Shown: one piece after another, positions 21,683-32,778 of the stretch | Layout of the letters: each line of letters starts with the position of its first letter | Numbering within the stretch: the first letter of the stretch is position 1 | Assembly (NCBI RefSeq): GCF_963576675.1 | Contig: NC_088913.1 | Coordinates: forward strand, 91,821,001-91,885,000 | Source: Euphorbia lathyris | Taxonomy: Eukaryota > Streptophyta > Magnoliopsida > Malpighiales > Euphorbiaceae | Length of the DNA: 64,000 nucleotides | Direction of reading: 5' to 3' | The notes under the pieces: model-generated | The model's input: the letters and a program-made list of their open reading frames with translations, nothing else | Databases searched by the model: none | Told to the model about the DNA's origin: nothing | Translations under genes and position numbers: made by a program

Positions 21683-23092
21683 ATAAATGATGACTTGTGG
21701 AGAATTTCTGATGCGTGGGCGTGTCACACCCGACCCTAGACAACCCCAATCGGCATCGGGCGTGAGATAAAAAGGTCACAATCAACACTTAAGAGTCTAC
21801 ATAATTATCCAAATACCATAAGTTTCACATTTTCAAGATTCCTCTTAGATATATTCTGAAATAATAACTCATATTCCTACTACATTAGTCCTTCAAGAAA
21901 CTCCAATATATTTTCCAACTCCATTATACTACAATTGAAATACTAAATTTCTAATGATAATTCTAACCATAAGCCTCAACTTTCAATCCTCGCCTAATCG
22001 GCCGATAACCTTCTCTATATCTTGTATTTTCTCACCTAAAAACATTAAAACATTTAAAACGGTGAGACAGAAATCTCAGTAAGCAATTATCAACTACATA
22101 AAGTACTTATACTCAAAATAACTATATATATATATATAGTTTAATTTTCAAAATGCATCATATAAAATTCATATTCCTAAAAATGAACACTTTATGGATT
22201 AAACCATAGTAAAATACTTAAAATAGTACGTTTAACCAAATATGTACTTTAAAATATCATAAGCTTGTTATAAGTATTATTTCTCAAATATCACAATATA
22301 AATAAGTTTGCAATTAACCGTATTTCGATAAATACTTTATAAACTGTATCTTAATAAAATACTTCGTAAAATGTATATCAATAAATGATTCACCAACTGT
22401 ATCCCAATAAATATTTCGCAAACCATATATCAATAAATACTTCGCAAATCGTATATCAATAAATATTTTGCACATTGTATCCATCCGAGAGATAATCTTC
22501 GTATGTATCAATCCCCACAATATAATAGAATCGAGATATCTCATAAGTTTGCCTAACCCTGCATGGTCTTACTCAACACTTCTTTGTCATGCCTATTAGG
22601 TCTTAGCTGTGTACACAGGCCGTATTTCTCACTAAATACGGACTTTAATTAACCCACCTATCCGGATTACTCTTGATGGATACTAAAAATCTTATATCAT
22701 AAAATTATAATATACTCAAATCTCTTTTCACAACCATAAACCATTTGGCTTCCGCAAAAGAGCCACAATTATTCAAATATTCTCTAAAAATTATTCAAAA
22801 TACAAAATCATTTAAAATCAAATACTCCTTTAATATAACTAAAATCAGAAATATATATATATATGTAAAAATATTATAATTTCATAATATAATTTAAAAT
22901 CAGAAATATATTTATATATATATATAACTCATAAATCAACATCATAAAATTTATTAAGTACCTTTCTTCAAATCAATCCTTCAAAATATCAATTCGTATA
23001 CAAATATTAACCAAATATACTCAAATTCATCAAAATATCACACATACTCAAATCCAAAAACATAAATAATGTATATATATATATATATATAT

Positions 23093-23519
23093 TGATGATT
23101 CACGAAGCCAACTGGGCCGAATCCAAAACACGGGCCCAACCCACGATAACTTAAGCCCATGGTTCAAGTTGAACGGGCTCCTAATAAAGGAAATGGCTAA
23201 CCGCCCGAAATCTTAATAAGACACTAAAACCACCCACTCAGAGAAACGGTTATAAAGGACCACGTACATGACTACGTGGGGGACGTGGCACAGGAGGAGT
23301 AACCGCCGAAGGCGGTTACCTAGAGGTGCTTATAAAAGAAATAAGGAAGCTAGGAGACAGGTAGTTTCGCATTTTTAATCCTCTATACAATTACCGATCT
23401 GCTAAATTCCATATAAAACTGACTTGATCGTCAGAGAGTTTTCCCGGAGATTCTGTCTCCGGTTTTGTTTTGCAGGTTATTACTACGAGGATTATCCACT
23501 CAAATTCGGCAAGTTATCA
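23093..23519 (+). repeat. Element C 5' LTR
   Basis: Starts TGATGATTCACGAAG and ends GGCAAGTTATCA. Matches 32316-32742 almost perfectly. It contains the hairpin/TATA promoter region at 23299-23338. Confidence 0.95.
23299..23338 (+). promoter_or_regulatory. LTR promoter: hairpin plus TATA box
   Basis: GTAACCGCC (23299-23307), a GAA loop and GGCGGTTAC (23311-23319) form a perfect 9-bp stem 11 bp upstream of TATAAAAG (23331-23338). The 3' LTR keeps the same arrangement at 32522-32542 and 32554. The TATA box is a confident core promoter; the role of the hairpin is unknown. Confidence 0.75.
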
Positions 23520-23521
23520 AT

Positions 23522-23534
23522 TGGTGCGGTGAAC
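23522..23534 (+). promoter_or_regulatory. Primer binding site of element C
   Basis: TGGTGCGGTGAAC follows the LTR by two bases (AT). Element A has the matching TGGTGCGGTGAA at the same distance, so both use the same tRNA primer, which I did not identify. Confidence 0.8.
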
Positions 23535-23578
23535 GTGGACCTTTTTTACCCACATCTGGTTAAAGGTACACCAAGAAC

Positions 23579-26239
23579 ATGTCAGAACCATCACGAACAA
23601 CCGGAGTTACAACCAGATCAGCTAGTATGAACTCAAGAGGTCCACGGACTGTGAGTTCGCAGCCTGCGAGTACACAGCCTGTGATACCCAGCTCGTCGAA
23701 TCCTTCAGGACAGTTGAGTCCATTATTGGAGGTCCAAGTGCAAACTGAGATGGAGATGTCTAATAGTGATTTCGTACAGATGGCAGGACAGGTCTTGGCT
23801 GCGAATATGAGCCAAGCGGCTGGAGATCGAATGATTAGTTTATTAACTGCAATCGCTGATCACAATACCGCCGTAGCGGCTGCCCCTCAAGAACCCGTTG
23901 TCACCTCGACACAACCATCAACTATTCCTGCCGTATCTACGCTTCCGCAGTCATCTCGAGAGACAAATCGTGTGGGTCAGAGTAGTCGCATGACACCACA
24001 TAGCAATCCAGGTAACTACTTGCACCAAGATCCTAATATGATGATCCATCCGACCTGGCAAGCATCCCAACCGATGTCAGGAATGCAAGGAATTTTTCCG
24101 CTACAACAAACGGAGCCCTTTGTTCACAGACATTCAGAGTTGATGACATCTGGAGTAAATATGTCTAGGCGGGAGCACACTTGGAATTTTGATCCTATAA
24201 CTGGACAGCGGTTAGACCCACAACGAGAACAAGTGTCAACACAGTATGGCAGGTGGATATCACCCAGAATTCACCAGCAGCGGATGGAAGAAGTTCGGCG
24301 GGAACCCAATACTGAATTGGAAGATCAACTGCGAAACATGATGGAGCGAACGGGGTACACCCCTAGGGCGAGAGCAGTGGTGCAAAGTGATTCGCCTTTT
24401 GCCCCATCGTTGCGGGAATTTATTCCAGATCACAGAATAAAAGCACCGGCGATACCTAAATACTATGGGGATCCAAATTCTGACCCTGAGGCGCATGTCA
24501 GGAACTATAGAGAGTTAATGGATGTTGCAGGAGCAAGCGAAAGCATAATTTGTCGATTGTTCTCGACCACTTTGGGTGGAGCAGCATCCGATTGGTTCCG
24601 ATCTCTACCCACCGAATCCATTCACAACTGGACTCAGTACAGTCGTGATTTCTGTGCAAAGTTTGTAGGTTGTAAAGCAGCGGACGTGACGGACAGACAG
24701 CTAAAAGAGATCAAACAGAGAAATTACACTTCGCTGAGGGAATTTGTCGTGGCATTTAATGATATCCTGGTGCGGTTACAGAATCCAGATATCGTGAGCA
24801 TTCGCAACATAATGGCAGACGGAACCACAGACTGGAGCATGCGGGAGGAAATCATTCGCAATAAGCCACGTACGGTGGCCGAACTAATGAAAATAGCAAA
24901 GGAATTCATGGAGGTGGATGATGTTAACAGGGAGCATAGAGCTCAAACCAGGCGAGAGAGAGATGCGGCTAGATCCACTTCAGACAATCGGCGCCATCAA
25001 AATCAAACCCAATCCAAGGGTAATTTTGTCCGAAAAAGTGATCGCTCCTTTCAAGGAGGGGGACATCAAACACCATTGAACACGACTCGCCATGAGGTGT
25101 TACTTTGGATTGAAAAGAACCCCTTAAAGAAAGATGTGCAGTTTCCCGAGGCGAAAGGTCGAACCAGTTTGGGGCGGTATCCTAATAAATACTGCAGGTT
25201 CCACAGATTGAATGGCCATGATACGAATGATTGCTACGAATTGAAAAGGGAGATCGAAAAGTTGATAGAGAGAGGCAAGCTAAGTCAATTTGTTAGAAAA
25301 GAAGCAACTGATGACAAAACAACAGTCCCACATGAAACAGAAGCAAGACCAGAAAAGAAGCAGAAAAAGGGAGTGATTAACGTAATAGCTGGTGGAATCT
25401 ATGAGCCCCCAACAAAAAGATCTCACCGTGAACAACAAAAAAGCAACACAAGTAGGGGGGATGCCCTCAATTATCCATTTGCGCGAATCACGGAGCCGCA
25501 TGCGGATGCGTTGGTGATCACGGTGGCCATTGAAGGATGGGACATCAAGCGGGTCCTTGTAGATACAGGCAGTTCTTGCAACGTTGTTACTCGAACTGCA
25601 TTCAACCACTTGGGGATTCATGATGAGCGAGTAGAACATACTTTCATAGATGTAATTGGTTTTGGAGGTCAATCATCTCAAACTAGTGGACAGGTTGTGC
25701 TGGAGACAGAAATGGGCGATAAGAGCCTAAAGTGGAGAGGGGATCTGGAATTTGCAATTGTGGATCTTCCATTGGCCTATAATATAATTCTGGGGCGTCC
25801 GTTCCTATCAGAAACGGAGTCGCTCATTTCGATGAAGCATTTGACATTGCACCTGCCAACACATCAAGGGCGAGTGGTTGTTGAGGGTGATCAGCTTACA
25901 TCTCAACAAGCTTATACAATATCGCTTGAAAAAAAGCCCGATGAAGAAGATAAAGGTGACGAGAAGTTGCCAGCCGAGGCATTAGGAGAAACAGAGTTAT
26001 TCGCCATTTCAGATGACAAGAAAGTACGGATAGCAGCAGAACTATCAGAAGAAATGAAGAAGGCCATTACCGACGTGTTGATCCAATGCGAGTCGGCATT
26101 CGCCGCACCAGATGAAGTGCTGAAGGGGATACGCCCAGAAATAGCAACACATCGACTATGGATAAAAGTGCAACCCCGGTGCGGCAGAAAAAGAGGGGGC
26201 ATGCGCCAGAACGACAGAAGGCGATTGAAAAAGCCGTAA
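23579..26239 (+). CDS. gag-pro: Element C Gag-protease polyprotein (886 aa frame)
   Basis: Starts 60 nt after the 5' LTR, the same spacing as in element A, supporting this ATG. A Ser/Thr/Gln-rich N-terminal region (residues 1-290) precedes the retrotransposon gag (capsid) domain at about 300-400, with AHVRNYRELMDVAG and GAASDWFRSLP. A degenerate zinc-knuckle-like motif YCRFHRLNGHDTNDCYELK lies near 538. The aspartic protease lies near 650-760, with catalytic VDTGSS followed by IILGRPFL. The last residues belong to the linker before RT. Capsid packages the RNA and protease matures the polyprotein. The frame breaks after THRL near 26157; the final 20 or so residues are out-of-frame read-through. 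Confidence 0.92.
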   Translation: MSEPSRTTGVTTRSASMNSRGPRTVSSQPASTQPVIPSSSNPSGQLSPLLEVQVQTEMEMSNSDFVQMAGQVLAANMSQAAGDRMISLLTAIADHNTAVAAAPQEPVVTSTQPSTIPAVSTLPQSSRETNRVGQSSRMTPHSNPGNYLHQDPNMMIHPTWQASQPMSGMQGIFPLQQTEPFVHRHSELMTSGVNMSRREHTWNFDPITGQRLDPQREQVSTQYGRWISPRIHQQRMEEVRREPNTELEDQLRNMMERTGYTPRARAVVQSDSPFAPSLREFIPDHRIKAPAIPKYYGDPNSDPEAHVRNYRELMDVAGASESIICRLFSTTLGGAASDWFRSLPTESIHNWTQYSRDFCAKFVGCKAADVTDRQLKEIKQRNYTSLREFVVAFNDILVRLQNPDIVSIRNIMADGTTDWSMREEIIRNKPRTVAELMKIAKEFMEVDDVNREHRAQTRRERDAARSTSDNRRHQNQTQSKGNFVRKSDRSFQGGGHQTPLNTTRHEVLLWIEKNPLKKDVQFPEAKGRTSLGRYPNKYCRFHRLNGHDTNDCYELKREIEKLIERGKLSQFVRKEATDDKTTVPHETEARPEKKQKKGVINVIAGGIYEPPTKRSHREQQKSNTSRGDALNYPFARITEPHADALVITVAIEGWDIKRVLVDTGSSCNVVTRTAFNHLGIHDERVEHTFIDVIGFGGQSSQTSGQVVLETEMGDKSLKWRGDLEFAIVDLPLAYNIILGRPFLSETESLISMKHLTLHLPTHQGRVVVEGDQLTSQQAYTISLEKKPDEEDKGDEKLPAEALGETELFAISDDKKVRIAAELSEEMKKAITDVLIQCESAFAAPDEVLKGIRPEIATHRLWIKVQPRCGRKRGGMRQNDRRRLKKP

Positions 26240-27111
26240 CAGATTTGCTAAAATCATATGCAATCCGAGAAGTCACCTATCCAGAATGGCTAGCTAATGT
26301 AGTATTGGTTAAGAAGCCAAATGGAACGTACAGAATGTGTGTAGACTTTAAAGATTTGAATAAAGCCTGTCCGAAGGATATGTACCCGCTACCTAACATT
26401 GATATATTGGTAGATGGGACTGCGGGATTTGAAGCTTTGTCATTCACCGATGTGAAATCCAGTTACCACCAGATACCAATGGAGAAAGCGGATGAGATCA
26501 AGACGTCATTCATAACTCATCAGGTGACTTATTGCTTCAAGGTGATGCCCTTTGGGCTGAAAAATGCGGGAGCAACATATCAGCGGATGATGAACAAGAT
26601 ATTTTCAGACAAATCAGGTGAGAACTTCTCGATTTATGTAGATGACATGATCATTAAAAGCAAAAAAATGCAAGATCATCCGCAGGATATTAAAGAAATT
26701 CTTGAAGTACTGATCAAATATGGCCTCAAATTAAACCCGGAGAAATGCACGTTTGGAGCGAGAGCAGGAAAATTCCTGGGTTTTATTGTTAGTGGCAAGG
26801 GAGTTGGGGCGAATCCTGAGAAGGTTAAGGCGGTGATGGAGATGAAGACTCCAAGGAGCATAAGAGAAGTACAACGACTCAATGGGCGGTTGGTGGCATT
26901 AGGGCGATTCATATCATGCTCTGCTAGAAGATGTCTACCTTTCTACAATGCCATCAAAAAATCTAAGTCCTTCGAGTGGACGCCGGATTGTCAAGAAGCA
27001 TTCGAGGGGTTAAAACGATTACTATGTTATCCGCCCTTGATGAGCAGGCCAGTGGATGGAGAAGATTTATTTCTTTATGTATCCGTCACCAGCACGCGAT
27101 ATGCACCGTAA
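26158..27111 (+). pseudogene. pol: Element C reverse transcriptase (frame 2 of pol)
   Basis: RNA-dependent DNA polymerase that copies the element RNA. Visible motifs are PEWLANVVLVKKPNGTYRMC, VDFKDLNKACPKD, FTDVKSSYHQIPM, MPFGLKNAGATYQRMMN and the catalytic YVDD near residue 160, then the thumb/connection GFIVSGKGV. The frame differs from gag-protease: element A reads this junction in one frame, and relative to A about 4 nt are missing near 26158-26165, so a mutation is more likely than programmed frameshifting. It is open until a second one-base loss near 27090, after which it reads RYAP and stops. Confidence 0.9.
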
Positions 27112-29204
27112 TGGTGCGAGAAGAAGAAGGGCAACAGTATCCGGTGTACTATGTGAGTAAAGTCTTAAAGGATGCAGAACTTCGATATTCGAGGTTAGAT
27201 AAAATGGCTCTCGCGGTGATAACCACGGCGGCTAGGTTGAAGCCATACTTCCAGGCGCATACTATTATTGTGAGAACTGGAATCCCAATGCGAAAGGTAT
27301 TGCAGAAACCTGACGCATCCGGACGATTAATGGAATGGTCAATTCGCTTGGGAGAATTCGACATTCGTTATGAAGGAAGACCAGCTTTAAAAAGTCAAGT
27401 ACTTGCCGATTTCGTGAATGAGTTCACGTGGGATGAAAACGAATGTCCAAAAATACAAAAAGAAGAGTGGAGTATGTTCACAGATGGAGCATTATCCGCA
27501 GATGGGGCTGGACTGGGAGTCGTTATCAAAGGTCCGAACGTTATTCGCATGTACTATGCAGCAAAGTTAACATTCAAAACTACTAACAATGCTGCAGAAT
27601 ATGAGGCAATGATATGCGGATTGAAATTGATTAACGAGCTTATGCCAGAAAGAGTGGTAATCTACAGCGACTCTAAGCTTATGATAAATCAGATCACAAA
27701 GAATTATCTGGTGAAACAGGAAGATCTGGTCAAATATCATCAGGTTGTTAGTAGATTGACACAGGAATTAACACATAAAGGAATCGTTTGGGAGATGGTG
27801 CATGTTCCAAGGGGTCAGAATACGAAGGCTGACGAGTTGGCAAAAGCAGCGGCAAGTAGGGACCCATGGAGTCAAAAAGCATGTAATTTGGAAATAAGGT
27901 CGTCACCAGCATTCGAAGCCGATCAGATTATGGTCATCGAAGAGCTAGAAGATGATGAAGATTGGCGGATGCCCATCCGCCAATATCTGGAAAATGGAGA
28001 TTTGCCGGTTGATAAAAGTTTGGCCAGAAAGCTAATTGGGCAGTCATCGAGATACTCAATTCGAGATGGGACTTTGTACCGGAAATCATATACATGTCCA
28101 TGGCTGAAATGTATTAGCCGCAACGAAGGAGATTACGTGCTGAGAGAACTCCATGAAGGAATTTGCGGTGCACATGAGGCGTCCGCAACGTTGGCAAGAA
28201 AAGTCAAGTTGATGGGATATTATTGGCCAAAAGTGGTGGAGGATTCCCAGAAAATGGTAGCAGAATGTCACAGCTGTCAAGTCCATGCGAATGAAAAGCA
28301 TGTCCCTGGAGCCGAACAAGTCACTATAATGACGGCGTGGCCATTCGCAACGTGGGGGATCGATATAGTGGGCCCATTCCCAGAAGCAACAAGGAAAAGG
28401 AAGTACTTGGTAGTCACGGTGGACCACTTCAGCAAGTGGGTAGAAGCAGAGGCAGTAACCGCTCAAACACCTGAGCGAATGATCGAGTTCTTACGAAAGA
28501 ACATTATCATGCGGTTTGGAATCCCGCAAATGCTCATAACCGATAATGGTACCCAGTTCAACTGTGTCAAATTCAAAGCATATTGCGAAAGCATGGGGAT
28601 CAAGAATCATTTTTCCTCCGTGAATCATCCCCAATCGAATGGTATGACAGAGGTTACCAACAGAGCCATGATTCAGGGCATCAAGAAGCGACTCGGTGAT
28701 AAGAAAACGGGTTGGGTGGATGAGATACCGCATATGTTATGGGCATACAGAACTTCGGTGAAGGCAGCGACAGGCGAAACACCCTTCTCGCTGGTTTATG
28801 GGGCCGAAGCAGTTCTTCCTGTTGAAGTCAAGTCACCTACAGACAGGGTGATTTATTACTGCGCCACCCAAAATCCTATCAATGTTAAGGATGCATTGGA
28901 TTCTGTTGAGGAGCGAAGAGAAAAAGCTTACATGCGAATGGCAGTATATCGCAATAGAATCAAAAAGTATCATGACAGAAGGGTGCAAAAGGTGATAATC
29001 AACGAGAAAGACTTGGTCTTGAAAAAGGCGGACAAAATACAATCCAGAGAAGGCAAAGGAAAATTAGGTGTCAATTGGGTTGGGCCTTACAGGGTGTCCA
29101 AGAAGTTGGGACCCGCAACTTTTGAAATAGAAGAAATGAGTGGCAAAAAGCTTCCGCGCACCTGGAATCTAGAGAACTTGCGCCTATACAAACAGGCTGA
29201 GTAG
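27091..29204 (+). pseudogene. pol: Element C RNase H, second RNase H and integrase (frame 3 of pol)
   Basis: An open frame (it extends upstream to 26976, but that part is out-of-frame sequence). Order: the Ty3 RNase H (PVYYVSKVLKDAE, YEGRPALKSQVLADF); a second, archaeal-like RNase H (WSMFTDGALSADGAG, TTNNAAEYEAM, IYSDSKLMINQI, NTKADELAK), the hallmark of Tat elements; and integrase with HHCC residues (ELHEGICGAH..CHSCQ) and DDE residues in GIDIVGPFP, ITDNGTQFN and NGMTEVTNR. It ends LENLRLYKQAE and stop at 29204. No internal stop. It is separated from RT only by a one-base deletion near 27090. Confidence 0.93.
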
Positions 29205-29218
29205 TTAAGGGAAATGAC

Positions 29219-29284
29219 GAGTACTCTTTTTCCTTTTATGAGTTTTTTCCCACTGGGTTTTCTGATATAAGGTTTTAATGAGGC
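29219..29284 (+). promoter_or_regulatory. Conserved noncoding box downstream of integrase
   Basis: GAGTACTCTTTTTCCTTT, then TTTTTTCCCACTGGG and AAGGTTTTAATGAGGC. Element A has the same box on the minus strand at 38510-38577. It lies just after the pol stop and before the convergent antisense gene. Possible roles are RNA 3' processing or a packaging/replication signal; none is shown by the sequence. Confidence 0.6.
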
Positions 29285-29742
29285 TTTGATCCCACACAGT
29301 TTAGCAAAATAAAGATATTTCACCGGTTACAACTATTCACTATGCAACAGCTGAATGCATGTCCTTCTCAAGCTGATAAAACACATAAATGTGTTGCCTA
29401 CAAAAAGAAAGGCGGATGCATGATTACGCATCATTCGCAAAACCTTATGATTGTTTAAGAATTACAAGGCAGGCATAAAATTAAGCGAATAAACGAGTAC
29501 TCAAAAATTGCGAAAAGGGTCTGGCCACCCTAACGAAAACAAAACTAACTACGAAAAATTACAAGTATGAAGTCGGCAAAAGGCAAGGGTCGCATACGAA
29601 AGTAACCGGCATTAAGGCAACAAGGAATAGAAACCCCACAAAAATTGCACATATAAGTAAAACGGCAAGCAAAGAAAGTAAAGTCATTCGGTTAATATAT
29701 GCTTAAAGTTTGTTACATACAAAAGTTCAGATATGAATAAAA

Positions 29743-32070
29743 CTATACTACAGTTTCTTCCTCTTCGCCTCTGTTGCCCCCTTCGCCTCCAGCGGCTCCC
29801 CCATCTTCTTCAATAGGGTGATCGGCTTCAAGCGAATCCCCAACAATAAGATCAGTAATCGCATCAGAGCGAGATACCTCGGGCTCGACGTGAGAAACAT
29901 TTTGCGGTGCGCCTTCTTCTACATCCTGGTTCGGGATCTCGCGGCTGGTTGGAAAGTCATTGGAACTCTGCCAGTCAAGGAGAAGTATCTCATCCATGTC
30001 AGCATCTTCCGCCTCTAACTTGTCCCATTTTTCAGCTAAATCCTTTTCAGGGATGGAAACTTTAGGGCGGTTGAGTACGCGCTCTGGATTCCCATGTTCA
30101 TAAGCCGCATGGATTCGCTCTCCATACCAGTAGATGCGGGAGCTATCTTCAGATACGATCTCCTCCGCCTTCTTCTTTTGCATCTCCAAAGCTTCCTTGG
30201 ACGAATTCAGGTCATCAATTGCTTTCTGAAGCTCATTGGATTTAGCCTGAAGTAATTTAAGAACTTCCTCCCTCTCGCCGACGGCCTTTTGACAGGCATC
30301 CTCGAGAGTCTTTACTCGGCTTTGAGCGTCATCAAGAAGCGACTTCTGAGTCGCCAATTCGGTACCAAGGTTTTCCAGCTCTCTCGCCCTTTCAGCATCC
30401 CTACAGAGGGCACCCTCAGCAAAATTGATAATCTGCACATTAGGCGATACATGAATGAAAGAGCAAAAAGAGGCGTATATTTGAAAGATAAAACATGAGT
30501 GAAAAGCAGTATACCTCTATGGCCCGCTTCTCAATTCCCTCCATGGCAGTTGGAAGTGGCACCTTTTCACGGATGCGAGAGGCAGATGGGAGTCGTCCAA
30601 GGACATTGCCTATAGAAGAAACAATGTCCTTACAGGAAAAGCTCACAGCCTTACCGAAGGTTCTAGTCCACCATCCGCTCATATCGGGGATCGGCTGCGA
30701 ATGCGTAAGGAAAAGGGTCAGGAGAATACAATGTGGCGGAAAATAAAGAAACCGAGAAACGTGAAAATAAACGAGAAAAGAAGGCAAATTATAAATACCT
30801 CGTGGATGGGAGCGCCGTACTTTTCCTTTGATGGGGAGGACACGGGCGTACCACCAACAGGCAAGATCACAGAAGTGTTTTTCTTCTTAGGGCGGGAAGA
30901 CTCCACATCCGCATTGTTCTTTCGTTTCCGATTTAATGAAAGGTCCTCAGAAACGGGGTCCGGCGGCACGAAAACAACTGCAGTACAAGTCGCCTCGACA
31001 GAAGGAGATGCCCCCACGGATGGATTCGCCCCTGCGGAAGAGGTTGCTTCCGCCAACCGTTTCTTCCTCCTCGCCAAAGCTTTCGCCTCTCGATCTGCAG
31101 CGAGTTGGGATAAAGGGTCACCCCTGCAAAGGGTTAAAAGAATTCATCAAAAGGGAAATAAACTAGCAATACCTTGTACGAAAACACGATAAGGGATATA
31201 GACAACATGATCTCCCTCGCGATAAGCAATCGCCACTCGACTCCTTAACATATGGAATGCCTGATCATACGTCCATATGAAAGGGGGAGTGTTCTTCAAG
31301 AATTTTATAATGGCGGATTCTTCCTTGCTCGGATAACCAAAGTTCAAACTCTTTACATTAGGTCGACCCCAGCGGCGAAGAAAATTTGAATTCTCTTCAT
31401 TAAACTTGATGAAGAAATAAGATCTGTCCCATTCGCGGATTTTGTTCGACTTCTCATCAAAGCCGTAGTAACCGCTCTGTCGGATAAAGGTAAAATACTC
31501 CCCCGAACTTTTAAAGTGGTGAAGCTTGGAGAAGGTCTTGGGCGAGAAGGGGACCTCCAGACAATCCGCCAAAAACTTATCCAGGGTCAAGTCGGCCCAT
31601 CCATTGGGATGCAGTTGTCTAGGTGCGATTCCATAACCATCAAGGATGGAAGCAATCTCATCCGCCAGCGGATACGTGAAACCGCAGATAATTTGGGCGA
31701 CAAATATGGTAAAATACCCCTTTGGGAAGTCGTCAGGACCTCTATTTTCCCCGGGAATGCTTGTTTCCAGGCCTTAAAGCCAGGGGTACTGCTCCCGCAA
31801 GTCGTCAATCGTCTCGCGGCAAACTAAGCTTCCTGACCTATCCTTCTTCGGTAACAAGCGGGGAGTTGGGATAGGTGGTGGAATCAACTTCCTAGGGTCG
31901 AAACCTAGGCCCTCATCGGTCGTATTCGCCAGATGGAGAAACTCGACGGGATGAGAATCAGACCTAGGAGAGCTAGTTGAGACTTCATCAATCATCTCAC
32001 CAACCTCGTGGGACACCTCGCGATTGTAATTTTCGTCGAAGGGTGTGAAATCAAGTTCAGGGTTCGACAT
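29743..32070 (-). pseudogene. Element C antisense gene, four exons, one internal stop
   Basis: Read convergently to pol. My exon model is 32070-31173, 31094-30799, 30694-30515 and 30432-29743; introns of 78, 104 and 82 bp all have GT..AG ends, and the exons sum to 2064 nt (688 codons). One in-frame TAA at 31774-31776 interrupts exon 1. Exon 1 encodes a globular region (QLHPNGWADLTLDKFLADCL, WDRSYFFIKF, AYREGDHVVYIP) resembling the 'putative gypsy-type transposon' domain annotated in many plant genomes. Exon 2 is basic (RRKKRLAEA, LNRKRKNN, RPKKKN), a possible nuclear signal. Exon 4 is a long coiled coil (LENLGTELATQKSLLDDAQ) with an acidic tail. Function is unknown; antisense ORFs are known in Tat elements. 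Confidence 0.8.
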
Positions 32071-32299
32071 ATCGGTGAAGGAAACGAACAGAAATAAAAA
32101 ATGGTTGAAGAAGTTACAGAAAGAGAAACTTACATGTGGGAAAGAACGCAGGGAAGAACGAAGACAAGAGGGTCGATGTTGAAGAGGAAATGACAGAAGA
32201 CGAAAGAGCTACTGGTTAAAATCCCCAAATTTCAAATACCCAGACGAATGTGAAGAGTTGCCTAAACGTATGAAAAGACCCTAAAAGGGCTCTTACCAA

Positions 32300-32315
32300 A
32301 CCAGGGGGAGGCATG
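32300..32315 (+). promoter_or_regulatory. Polypurine tract of element C
   Basis: ACCAGGGGGAGGCATG directly precedes the 3' LTR (TGATGATTC at 32316), the expected place for plus-strand priming. Confidence 0.7.
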
Positions 32316-32737
32316 TGATGATTCACGAAGCCAACTGGGCCGAATCCAAAACACGGGCCCAACCCACGATAACTTAAGCCCATGGTTCAAGTTGAACGGG
32401 CTCCTAATAAAGGAAAGGGCTAACCGCCCGAAATCCTAATAAGACACTAAAACCACCCACTCAGAGAAACGGTTATAAAGGACCACGTACATGACTACGT
32501 GGGGGACGTGGCACAGGAGGAGTAACCGCCGAAGGCGGTTACCTAGAGGTGCTTATAAAAGAAATAAGGAAGCTAGGAGACAGGTAGTTTCGCATTTTTA
32601 ATCCTCTATACAATTACCGATCTGCTAAATTTCATATAAAACTGACTTGATCGTCGGAGAGTTTTCCCGGAGATTCTGTCTCCGGTTTTGTTTTGCAGGT
32701 TATTACTACGAGGATTATCCACTCAAATTCGGCAAGT

Positions 32738-32742
<5 letters not shown>
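32316..32742 (+). repeat. Element C 3' LTR
   Basis: 427 bp, differing from the 5' LTR at about five places: AAATGG/AAAGGG, ATCTTA/ATCCTA, ATTCC/ATTTC, TCAGA/TCGGA and the terminal TCA/TTA. It runs into the TA microsatellite of LTR B. Confidence 0.93.

Positions 32743-32778
<36 letters not shown>

Larger units (their letters stand above)
23093..32742 (+). mobile_element. Element C: nearly complete Ty3/Tat retrotransposon (9.65 kb)
   Basis: LTRs of 427 bp at both ends, primer site, gag-protease, pol (RT-RNase H-second RNase H-integrase) on the plus strand and an antisense gene on the minus strand before the 3' LTR. It inserted into a TA run of LTR B, with TATAT on both sides (23088-23092, 32743-32747; not diagnostic within a TA run). 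The LTRs differ at about 5 of 427 positions, including a terminal CA to TA change in the 3' copy. Two frameshifts in pol and one stop in the antisense gene make it non-functional. It belongs to the same lineage as element A but in opposite orientation. Confidence 0.93.

Noticed and set aside
26158..26239. Programmed -1 frameshift between gag-protease and RT in element C
   Set aside because: No clear slippery heptamer with a downstream stem was seen, and element A reads this region in one frame; a small deletion explains it better.
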